Shown: piece after piece, positions 35,938 through 43,662 of the stretch
Layout of the letters: each line of letters begins with the position of its first letter
How positions within the stretch are numbered: the stretch's first letter is position 1
Assembly (NCBI RefSeq): GCF_016806065.1
Contig: NZ_CP032405.1
Coordinates: 3,624,001 to 3,688,000, forward strand
Length of the DNA: 64,000 bases
Reading direction: 5' to 3'
Source: Rhizobium rosettiformans
GTDB lineage: Bacteria; Pseudomonadota; Alphaproteobacteria; Rhizobiales; Rhizobiaceae
The notes under the pieces: model-generated
Told to the model about the DNA's origin: nothing
What the model saw: only the letters and a program-made list of their open reading frames with translations
The model's database searches: none
Made by a program: the position numbers and the translations under genes

Positions 35938-36832
35938 GCTTCTTTCCTCCGAATTCGAGATAGGCCCAGGGAATGATGACGATCGCGACCGTCAGCAGCA
36001 TCATGGTCGAGGCGGCGAAGCCCTGACCGAGGTTCTGTGCCTGGAACATGTAATCGTAGACGTACTTGGCCGGCACTTCGGAAGCGATGCCGGGCCCGCC
36101 GCTGGTCTGGGCCACCACGAGGTCATAAAGACGGACGATGCCGGAGGTGATGATGACGAGCGTAGTGATAAACACCGGGCGCATCATCGGGATAATGATG
36201 AAAAGATAGGTCTTCCACATCGGGATGCCGTCGACGCGCGAGGCCTTCCAGATGTCTTCATCGATGCCACGCAGACCCGCGAGCAGCAGGCACATCACGA
36301 GCCCTGTGCCCTGCCAGAGACCGGCGATCAGGATGCCGTAGATGACGATGTCCGAATTGTAGAGCGGGTTGAAGGTAAAGGTCTCCCAGCCCAACGACCG
36401 CACGATCGACTGCACCCCGAAATCCGGGTTCAGGATCCATTGCCAGACGAGACCGGTGACGATGAAGGACAGCGCGAAGGGATACAGAAAGATCGTGCGG
36501 AACGCGTTTTCGAAACGGATCTTCTGATCCATCAGCGCTGCCAGCAGGAACCCGATCATGATCGAGAAGATCAGCGAGAGTATCCCGTAGATAGCCAGGT
36601 TCTGGATCGAAATGATCCATCGCGGCGCATCCCACAGACGTTCATACTGCTCGAAGCCAATGAAGTTGGCACGCGGCAAGAGCCGTGAATTGGTGAAGGA
36701 ATAGACGACCGTCCAGATGGTCCCTCCAAGGAAGATGACCATCGCGGTCAGCACCATGGGAATGGAAGCGATCTTGGCGTTCAGATTGCGAAACAGCTTA
36801 TTGGGTCGACCAGCATGCGACGGGCTCGCCAT
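35930..36832 (-). CDS. Sugar ABC transporter permease (MalF-like)
   Basis: 300 aa with six hydrophobic segments (for example IPMVLTAMVIFLGGTIWTVV near the N-terminus). The EAA loop reads DEDIWKASRVDGIPMWKTYL. It pairs with the MalG-like subunit to form the membrane channel of a CUT1 importer. It follows the binding-protein gene after about 165 bases that hold a strong hairpin. Confidence 0.94.
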   Translation of the reverse strand: MASPSHAGRPNKLFRNLNAKIASIPMVLTAMVIFLGGTIWTVVYSFTNSRLLPRANFIGFEQYERLWDAPRWIISIQNLAIYGILSLIFSIMIGFLLAALMDQKIRFENAFRTIFLYPFALSFIVTGLVWQWILNPDFGVQSIVRSLGWETFTFNPLYNSDIVIYGILIAGLWQGTGLVMCLLLAGLRGIDEDIWKASRVDGIPMWKTYLFIIIPMMRPVFITTLVIITSGIVRLYDLVVAQTSGGPGIASEVPAKYVYDYMFQAQNLGQGFAASTMMLLTVAIVIIPWAYLEFGGKKRG

Positions 36833-36955
36833 GGGTCAGTCCTCCTCGTCCTGGACACGGGTGTCGCACCAAGGCCGTCACGCTGAAACGCACACGCTTC
36901 CCGCACGCAGCCGGCACACGGGCATGACGCCCTACCCCGGGTCAAAAATGGCCTG

Positions 36956-36985
36956 TGTCCAGCCAGGGTCGCCCCTGGCTGGACA
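36956..36985 (-). promoter_or_regulatory. Strong intercistronic hairpin
   Basis: Perfect 13-bp arms (tgtccagccaggg at 36956-36968, ccctggctggaca at 36973-36985) with a four-base loop and no U-run. Position just after the binding-protein gene fits an mRNA-stabilising or attenuating hairpin that raises binding-protein levels over permease levels. Confidence 0.6.
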
Positions 36986-36997
36986 GGTCACCCGCGA

Positions 36998-38233
36998 TTA
37001 GTCAGCGGAAGCGATGATGTCGGCGAAGCGCTTCTGCGCATCTTCGACGGTCATGGACGGATTGGCGAAGAACTCGGAGAAGAGGTCTTCCTTCTGCTTC
37101 TGGCTGTCTGCCGAAAGCAGTTGGTCGGTGCCCTGAATGACATTGCCCTTGGCGAGAATGTCGAGGCCCTTCTTCATGCAGTCGTTGGCAGCGGCCAGAT
37201 CAACGTCACCGCGAACCGGCAGCGAACCCTTTTTCAGGTTGAAAGCGACCTGCGTTGCAGGCGCAACCAGGGTGGCTGCGAGAACGTCCTGCGCTGCAGA
37301 CTTCGCTTCATCGTTGATGACGGGGAAGTAGAAGGCGTCACCACCGGTGGAGATGATCTCGTTCACGCCGAGGCCCGGAAGGCAGGTGTAGTCCTGGCCC
37401 GCAACCTGACCGGCGAGTGCAAACTCGCCCTGCGCCCAGTCACCCATAATCTGACCGCCGGCCTTGCCGGTGATCACCAAATTGGTGGCCTGGTTCCAGT
37501 CCTGAACGTTGGAACCCTTGGACATGCGGCGGGCATCGTCGGCGGCCTTGAAGACCTTGGCGATCTCGGGGCCGGCTGCGACGTCCGCATCCTTGTCCTT
37601 GAACACCTTCTCGAAGGTTTCCTTGCCGGCGATGGCGACCATCAGCACATCGAACGCACCGGCAGACTGCCATGGCTGACCACCGACGGCGAGCGGAATG
37701 ATGCCCTTGGCTTCAAGCGCAGGTGCTGCTGCGACGAATTCGTCCCAGTTGGTCGGGACGGCAACGCCGGCCTGCTCGAAGGCAGCGTTGGACAGCCACA
37801 GCCACTGCCAGGAGTGGATGTTGACCGGGGCGCAGTAGATCTTGCCGTCGATCGTGCAGCTTTCAAGCAGGCTCGCCGGCTTGATGATATCCTTCCAGCC
37901 TTCCTTTTCGGCGACGGCCGTCAGATCCTTCATCAGACCGGCTTCAGCCAGTTCCTCGGCCTGCCGGCCATGGTTGAACTGGGTAGCACCCATCGGATCA
38001 CCGCCGGTGATGCGGCTGATCATGATCGGGCGAGCGGTACCGCCGGAACCGGCGATCGCGCCATCGACCCACTTGTTGCCGGTGGCATCGAAAGCCTTGG
38101 CGAGTTCGGCGACGGCCGCGGCTTCACCGCCGGACGTCCACCAATGGGTTACTTCGAGATCGGTTGCCTGCGCTGCCGCAAACGGCATGACGACAGTAGC
38201 GGCCAAAGCTGCCGCAAAGCTACGAAAATTCAT
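36998..38233 (-). CDS. Sugar ABC transporter substrate-binding protein
   Basis: 411 aa periplasmic protein. The signal peptide is MNFRSFAAALAATVVMPFAA, with likely cleavage after AQA. The mature part starts DLEVTHWWTSGGEAAAVAEL, the pattern of CUT1 cluster solute-binding proteins. Two cysteine pairs (ESCTIDGKIYCAP, and YTCLPG with NDCMKKG) may form disulfides. It is the first gene of the transporter operon, divergent from the LacI regulator. The ligand is probably a manno- or xylo-oligosaccharide, judged only from the neighbouring glycosidases. Confidence 0.93.
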   Translation of the reverse strand: MNFRSFAAALAATVVMPFAAAQATDLEVTHWWTSGGEAAAVAELAKAFDATGNKWVDGAIAGSGGTARPIMISRITGGDPMGATQFNHGRQAEELAEAGLMKDLTAVAEKEGWKDIIKPASLLESCTIDGKIYCAPVNIHSWQWLWLSNAAFEQAGVAVPTNWDEFVAAAPALEAKGIIPLAVGGQPWQSAGAFDVLMVAIAGKETFEKVFKDKDADVAAGPEIAKVFKAADDARRMSKGSNVQDWNQATNLVITGKAGGQIMGDWAQGEFALAGQVAGQDYTCLPGLGVNEIISTGGDAFYFPVINDEAKSAAQDVLAATLVAPATQVAFNLKKGSLPVRGDVDLAAANDCMKKGLDILAKGNVIQGTDQLLSADSQKQKEDLFSEFFANPSMTVEDAQKRFADIIASAD

Positions 38234-38682
38234 GAGTCTCCTCCCTCACTGAAACGTTGCCGGAAAAACTTATGTCAAAGATTTTTGGAGCGCAACCTTT
38301 CGGATTGCAAATTTTCCATTACATCCAAATTTCAGCGCAGGCGTGCAATTCACGCTTCGCATCCAAAACGCTTTGGTTGAGTTTTATATTGCGCAGCAGC
38401 ATGAGAAGTATCGTTTCAGTTCCAATGAATTGCCGAAAAACCAGGAATAGATTGCTGCACAGGCGTCCACTGACGTTTCTACAGGCGACGAAAACAGGGA
38501 TAAATTGCCAACTCCCGCTTCGGTTGCGTTGCTTTGCGATGCAGCATGGAAAAGGGCTCGACAAATCGACTGTATCGTTTCAGATTTTTCATTCACCGCA
38601 CCGGGAGGAGGTGCCGGTCTCCAGGTTTGCAGGCAGGAAAAAGCCAACTATAAGCGTGGCTTGTGCGAGTGGCGGGGACGAC
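38234..38682. other. Divergent control region of the sugar locus
   Basis: About 450 AT-richer bases between the binding-protein gene and the LacI gene. It contains a LacI-type operator candidate (38363-38376). No separate gene is seen; the regulator's reading frame extends upstream by chance. Confidence 0.5.
38363..38376. promoter_or_regulatory. LacI-family operator candidate
   Basis: CCAAAACGCTTTGG: arms CCAAA and TTTGG around a central CG, the usual form for LacI/GalR operators. It lies about 130 bases before the binding-protein ATG and 307 bases before the regulator start. Confidence 0.4.
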
Positions 38683-39720
38683 ATGACAGATCAGCAAGGG
38701 GGCGGCCTCATGGACCGCCCAGTGGCGACGAAGGAGCGACCGACGCTCAAGACGATCGCCTTCATGACCGGCCTCGGCATCACCACGGTGTCGCGAGCCC
38801 TGAAAGACGCGCCAGACATAGGCGCCGAAACCAAGGAGCGCGTGCGCATGGTCGCACGACAGCTCGGCTACCAGCCGAACCGCGCAGGCGTGCGCCTCAG
38901 AACGGGCAAGACCAATGTGATCGCGCTGGTGCTCGGCATCGACGAGGAAATCCTGGGCTTTTCCAACCAGATGGTCGTCGGCATATCCGAAGTTCTTTCC
39001 GGCACGCCCTACCATATCGTGGTGACGCCGCATGCCCATACCAAGGATCCGATGCTGCCGGTGCGCTACATCCTGGAGACCGGCTCGGCCGATGGCGTGA
39101 TCATTTCGCGCACGGAACCGGATGACGCCCGGGTGCGGCTTCTCACCGAGCAGAACATGCCCTTTGCGACCCACGGCCGTACCGCCATGGGCATCGAGCA
39201 CCCCTATCACGACTTCGACAACGAAACCTTCGCTTATGAGGCTGTCGAACGGCTGGTGAAGCGCGGCCGCAAGCGCATCGCGCTTCTGCCACCACCGAGC
39301 AAGCTCACCTATTACAAGCATACATTCGACGGCTTCATGCGCGGCCTGAAGGCCTTCGGTGCGGAGGAAGTGCCGCTACACATCAACATCGACGCTTCGC
39401 TGGGGCAGATCCGCGCGGCGGTCGAGGATCTGATGCGAGGACCGGATGCGCCCGACGGCTTGATCTCCTCCTCTGGCAGCGCCGCCATAGCTGCCAACGC
39501 CGGGATCGAAGCGGCAGGCAAGCGAGTCGGCGTAGAGATCGACCTGGTCGCCAAACAGGGCACGCCGATCCTGAACTGGATCCGCCCCGACATCATTGCC
39601 GTCTACGAGGATGTGCGGCAATCCGGCCGAGAACTCGCCAAGGCGGTGATCGCCAGGATCGACGGCGTCGACCCCGGACTTCTGCAGAGCATCACCGAGC
39701 CGCGTTGGGAACCGTCATAA
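38683..39720 (+). CDS. LacI family transcriptional regulator
   Basis: 345 aa from the ATG at 38683; the ATG at 38710 (aaggggg upstream) is an equally possible start. The HTH is [20 protein letters not shown], with a hinge helix around [21 protein letters not shown] periplasmic-binding-protein-like sensor domain of about 270 residues follows. It is transcribed away from the transporter and probably represses it until an inducing sugar binds. Confidence 0.92.
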   Translation: MTDQQGGGLMDRPVATKERPTLKTIAFMTGLGITTVSRALKDAPDIGAETKERVRMVARQLGYQPNRAGVRLRTGKTNVIALVLGIDEEILGFSNQMVVGISEVLSGTPYHIVVTPHAHTKDPMLPVRYILETGSADGVIISRTEPDDARVRLLTEQNMPFATHGRTAMGIEHPYHDFDNETFAYEAVERLVKRGRKRIALLPPPSKLTYYKHTFDGFMRGLKAFGAEEVPLHINIDASLGQIRAAVEDLMRGPDAPDGLISSSGSAAIAANAGIEAAGKRVGVEIDLVAKQGTPILNWIRPDIIAVYEDVRQSGRELAKAVIARIDGVDPGLLQSITEPRWEPS

Positions 39721-39763
39721 CGACAGTAGACCTACGCCAACTCGCTGGCCATGCTGAGTTTAT

Positions 39764-40942
39764 TCAGGCGTAAGATGGGCGCTGGCCGTCGTCCCAGACG
39801 ACCACGGAATTGCGGCCGTTGACCTTGGCGGTATGCAGCGCCGCGTCCGCCCGCTTCAAGAGCTCGTCCGCCGTGACCTGCATGGCGCCATGGGCAACGC
39901 CGACGCTGACCGTCACCGGCACGAGCTCGCCGCCGAGGAAGAACATCTGCTGCTCGACGCTGTCATGGATGACGTGGCCGAGCTTCTCGGCCTCCTCGAC
40001 CTTGCAGAAAGGTACATAGGCGGCGAACTCTGCACCCGCCAGACGGCCGAGCAGGGCGTGCTCGGGCAACTCCCGCAGGATGAGTTCAGCGCAGGTCTTC
40101 AGGACCTCGTCACCGCCGGAATGCCCGTATTGGTCGTTGATCCGCTTCACATGGTCGACATCGACATAGAGGAAGGCCCCTTCGCCGCGCACCTTGGTCG
40201 AGAGCGTCTGCAGCATGTCAAGAAAGGTGAAGCGATTGGCAAGGCCGGTCAGGTTATCGGTCGCTGCCGACCAGCGATGTTCCACCAGCAGGCGGTCGCG
40301 CACCAGAAGAAAGATCGACAGCGGCGCGATGACCGCATGCAGGAAAGCCGCGAACGCGACAACGGTCAGCCAGAGAGGGCCGGAGCCGACGACATCAGAG
40401 GCGTTGAGCGGCCAGACAAAGGCCACAAGAGCCGCAATGAGCAGGACCACGGACAGGGCTGCAAACCAGAGATAGGCGAAGGGACGGTTGGAAAGTCGCT
40501 CTTCGACTTCGGACGCCTTCAGCTCCCAGGCAGCCAATCCGGTATAGATCGCGCCGACAACGGCGGCGACCAGGAATCGGGCCGTCACGTCATCCTGCAG
40601 AAGGGGCGCAGACGCAGCGAGTAGGAAAAAGGCGAGCGGCCCCACGGCGGCGAGCTTCAGATCAAGTGCCCGGTGATCGAAGGCCCGCATGCCCTGCCAA
40701 GCAAGTGCCGCCCCCGACAGGACAAGCGTCTGGGCGAGGACAACCGTGATCAGCGTATAGCCGCCATCCGAGATGGCCGTGAGCAATGCACCGAGCGCCG
40801 CAAGCCCGGATGCCGCGCCAAACAGCAAGAATTCGTTTCGATTCGGCTCCTCGCGCCAATGTCGCGCATAAAGCGCAGCGAAAACCGCCAGAACTGCAAA
40901 TGCGCCGAGCGCCAGTGTAGATAGATTAACGGATAGCATCAT
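39764..40942 (-). CDS. Membrane GGDEF-domain protein with degenerate active site
   Basis: 392 aa. Six to seven hydrophobic segments (residues 5-215) form a membrane sensor, followed by a GGDEF domain at about 225-385. Conserved parts are DNLTGLANR and DVDHVKRINDQYGHSGGDEV. The signature loop, however, reads R-L-A-G-A-E-F (300-306) instead of R-x-G-G-D-E-F: the first Gly and the metal-binding Asp are Ala. It is therefore probably not an active diguanylate cyclase; it could bind GTP or act as a receptor. No EAL domain. Confidence 0.85.
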   Translation of the reverse strand: MMLSVNLSTLALGAFAVLAVFAALYARHWREEPNRNEFLLFGAASGLAALGALLTAISDGGYTLITVVLAQTLVLSGAALAWQGMRAFDHRALDLKLAAVGPLAFFLLAASAPLLQDDVTARFLVAAVVGAIYTGLAAWELKASEVEERLSNRPFAYLWFAALSVVLLIAALVAFVWPLNASDVVGSGPLWLTVVAFAAFLHAVIAPLSIFLLVRDRLLVEHRWSAATDNLTGLANRFTFLDMLQTLSTKVRGEGAFLYVDVDHVKRINDQYGHSGGDEVLKTCAELILRELPEHALLGRLAGAEFAAYVPFCKVEEAEKLGHVIHDSVEQQMFFLGGELVPVTVSVGVAHGAMQVTADELLKRADAALHTAKVNGRNSVVVWDDGQRPSYA

Positions 40943-41057
40943 GAATCGCCTGAAATACGCGCGGAATCGTTAACCGCCCCGGCACGCTAGGCGACAGGCG
41001 TTAACTCCAGGGTAAACGAAAGCATAGGATTTTACCAAAATCGGCGCGCGGTCGCCG

Positions 41058-41912
41058 TCATTCACAAGGCAATTGCAGGCCATCGCGACCGATGACGAGC
41101 GGTCCGGTCCAATGCGCCGCGACGGCCGCCCGCCAGTCGTCCTCGGTAAAGGCGGGATCATCGGCCGGAATGAGATGATTGAGGACGAGCATGCCGACGC
41201 CAGCCTTCGTTGCAATCTGAGCTGCATCCGCAGCAAAACTGTGCGAGGCAACGAGATGCTCGCGCAGACGGGCACCGTTTCCGGTTCGCCTGACAATGCT
41301 GTCCAGCCCCTCCGGCAGCATCGCCTCATGCACGAGGATGTCCGCCCCACGAGCGAAGTCGGCAAGCGGCGGGAAGGGCGCGGTATCGGCGGAAAAGACG
41401 AGCATCTTATCGGCACCGGAGATCTTCAGCGCAAAACAGTCCGTCACCGGAGGGTGGTCGACGCGCAGTGCCTCAACGACCAGATCCCCCTCTTGGAAGA
41501 TCTCGCCCGGACCATATTCGACAATTTCGACCAGGTTCGCCAGATCCGGACGTCCCTCGTCGGCGATCCGTGTTTCGATGTCGTAGGCGAGCGAGGCGAG
41601 GAATCCCGTCCAGACGTTTCGCGTCCCCTTGGGACCATAGACGCTGACGCAATGGTCCAGCCCCGTAGTCCAGGCGGTGTGGATGAGCGGCCCAAGCTCC
41701 AGCACATGGTCGGAATGCAGATGGGTAATGAAGACGAGGTCCAGTTCCTTGAGCGACATGCCCGTCTCGACAAGACCTCTCGATACGCCGAGTCCGCAAT
41801 CGATGACGATCCGGCGCCCGGACAGGTCAAGCAGCATTGATGTCGGATTGGGCCCGCCGGGACGGATCGCGGGTCCGCCTTTTGTGCCGAGAAGCGTAAG
41901 CCTGTCTGTCAT
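41058..41912 (-). CDS. MBL-fold metallo-hydrolase
   Basis: 284 aa. The metal motif HLHSDH lies in DLVFITHLHSDHVLELGPLI, with further ligands in LVHEAMLPEG and at SHSFAAD, VLNHLIPAD. The start LTLLGTKGGPAIRPGGPNPT resembles the RNase Z/arylsulfatase-like branch of the metallo-beta-lactamase superfamily. No signal peptide. The substrate is unknown. It follows gndA on the same strand but is separated from it by a terminator. Confidence 0.88.
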   Translation of the reverse strand: MTDRLTLLGTKGGPAIRPGGPNPTSMLLDLSGRRIVIDCGLGVSRGLVETGMSLKELDLVFITHLHSDHVLELGPLIHTAWTTGLDHCVSVYGPKGTRNVWTGFLASLAYDIETRIADEGRPDLANLVEIVEYGPGEIFQEGDLVVEALRVDHPPVTDCFALKISGADKMLVFSADTAPFPPLADFARGADILVHEAMLPEGLDSIVRRTGNGARLREHLVASHSFAADAAQIATKAGVGMLVLNHLIPADDPAFTEDDWRAAVAAHWTGPLVIGRDGLQLPCE

Positions 41913-41925
41913 GGTCTGCCCCCAA

Positions 41926-41963
41926 GGAAAAAGAGGCCCGACATCGCGGGATATCGGGCCTCG
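41926..41963 (-). terminator. Rho-independent terminator after gndA
   Basis: Arms gaggcccga (41933-41941) and tcgggcctc (41954-41962) are followed on the minus strand by TTTTTCC. Confidence 0.8.
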
Positions 41964-41987
41964 AACTGCAAGACGTTACGGGATCTC

Positions 41988-43409
41988 TTAGAACTGACCG
42001 GCCCAGGGGCCGTGATGGATGTCCTTGCCGTCGAGCCGATCGAAACCATGCGCGCCGAAGAAATCGCGCTGTGCCTGGATCAGGTTCGCCGTGCCACGGC
42101 CGCGACGATAGGTGTCGAAATAGGAGAGCGCCGAAGACAGCGCCGGGACCGGCAGGCCGGAGAGTGCTGCATGCGCCACGACTCGGCGGAGCGCACCATC
42201 GGTTTCCTTGACCATCTGGGCGAAGGCCGGGGTGACGACAAGGTTTGCGACATTCGGGTCCTTGGTGAAGGCCGAGGTGATCTCGTCGAGGAACTGCGAG
42301 CGGATGATGCAGCCGGCGCGCCAGATCTTGGCGATCGTCGGCATGGGCAGCGACCAGCTGAACTCTTCCGAGGCCGAGGACATCACGGCAAAGCCCTGCG
42401 CATAAGCCGCAATCTTGGCAGCGAGCAGTGCATTCTCAAGGTCGGCGATGAAGGCGGCCTTGTCCTTGGGCGCCTCCGGCAGTCCCGGCAGGCCGAAAAG
42501 TTTCTCGGCAGCGATACGCTCTTCGCGCAGCGAGGAAAGCACGCGACCGGCAACCGCAGCCTCGATGCCGGATGCGGCGACTGCGAGGTTCTGTGCTTCG
42601 ATGGCGGACCACTTGCCGGTGCCCTTCTGACCGGCGGCATCGACAATCACATCGACCATCGGCTTGCCGGTTTCCGGATCCGTGGCCTTCAGCACCTTTT
42701 CGGTGATTTCGATCAGGTAGGAGTTGAGGCGGCCCTTGTTCCACTGACCGAAGATCTCGCCGATTTCGGCGGCTGACATCTTGAGGCCGTCGCGTAGGAT
42801 GCCGTAGATCTCGGCGATCATCTGCATGTCGGCATATTCGATGCCGTTGTGGATCGTCTTGACGAAGTGACCCGCGCCATCGGTGCCGAGCCAGGCGACG
42901 CAGGGCTCGTCGTTGAACTTGGCGGCGATCGAGGTGAGCACTGGCTCGACGCGATTCCAGCTCTCTTCCGTGCCACCGACCATGATGGAAGGTCCATGAC
43001 GGGCGCCTTCCTCACCACCGGACACACCCATGCCGATGAAGGTCACGTCGGTTCCGGCGAGCTTTTCGAAGCGTGCAACCGTGTCGCGGAAATTCGCATT
43101 GCCGGCATCGATCATGATGTCGTTTTTGGCGAGATGCGGCAGAAGGGCTGCCATCTGCTGGTCGACGGCCTCGCCGGCCTTGATCATGATGATGATCGGG
43201 CGCGGCGGGCGGATGGCGGCAACAAACTCTTCGATCGTATGGCAACCGATGATCTGGCCGGCCAGATCGCCGGCTTCCCCGAGGAATTCATCCGTGCGCG
43301 CCGGCGTCCGGTTGAAGACCGCGATGCGATTGCCTTTCTCGGCAATGTTGAGCGCCAGATTGGAGCCCATGACTCCGAGACCGATCAGTCCGATTTCCGC
43401 CTGCTGCAC
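41988..43409 (-). CDS. gnd: 6-phosphogluconate dehydrogenase (decarboxylating)
   Basis: 473 aa enzyme of the oxidative pentose phosphate pathway, producing ribulose 5-phosphate, CO2 and NADPH. The Rossmann motif is GLIGLGVMGSNLALNIA. The catalytic region includes GVSGGEEGARHGPSIM and FVKTIHNGIEYADMQ, and the substrate loop QKGTGKWSAIEA has Ser where most family members have Thr. The length is that of the long (about 470 aa) NADP+ class. Ends in a clear terminator. Confidence 0.96.
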   Translation of the reverse strand: MQQAEIGLIGLGVMGSNLALNIAEKGNRIAVFNRTPARTDEFLGEAGDLAGQIIGCHTIEEFVAAIRPPRPIIIMIKAGEAVDQQMAALLPHLAKNDIMIDAGNANFRDTVARFEKLAGTDVTFIGMGVSGGEEGARHGPSIMVGGTEESWNRVEPVLTSIAAKFNDEPCVAWLGTDGAGHFVKTIHNGIEYADMQMIAEIYGILRDGLKMSAAEIGEIFGQWNKGRLNSYLIEITEKVLKATDPETGKPMVDVIVDAAGQKGTGKWSAIEAQNLAVAASGIEAAVAGRVLSSLREERIAAEKLFGLPGLPEAPKDKAAFIADLENALLAAKIAAYAQGFAVMSSASEEFSWSLPMPTIAKIWRAGCIIRSQFLDEITSAFTKDPNVANLVVTPAFAQMVKETDGALRRVVAHAALSGLPVPALSSALSYFDTYRRGRGTANLIQAQRDFFGAHGFDRLDGKDIHHGPWAGQF

Positions 43410-43506
43410 GATAAAGCCTCCGCATGCAATTTCATGGATGCGGGCTTTCTCGCATTCGCGAAGGGATGCGGCAAGACTGAAATTTGACCGTTCGGTAAAC
43501 GCTGTA

Positions 43507-43662
43507 TCAAGCGTCCGGCTGGTCGTCCTTCTCGGAGATCACTCGCCAGGCCGCTCCATCGAGGTCTTCGTACTGACCGCTCTTCAGCGACCAGAGGAAG
43601 GCGAACAGACCGAGCCCGCCGAGAAAGAGTGCGATCGGGATGAGGTAGATCAGCATGTTCAT
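43507..43662 (-). CDS. fixS: cbb3-type oxidase assembly protein FixS (CcoS)
   Basis: 51 aa: MNMLIYLIPIALFLGGLGLF, then an aromatic end of the single membrane helix and the family hallmark SGQYEDLDGAAWR. Small membrane protein needed for maturation of the cbb3 oxidase catalytic subunit. Its ATG overlaps the fixI stop by four bases (ATGA), so it is the last gene of fixGHIS. Confidence 0.93.
   Translation of the reverse strand: MNMLIYLIPIALFLGGLGLFAFLWSLKSGQYEDLDGAAWRVISEKDDQPDA

Noticed and set aside
43480..43500. TetR-like dyad (accg/cggt) upstream of gnd
   Set aside because: Arms are only four bases and imperfectly symmetric; too weak to call.
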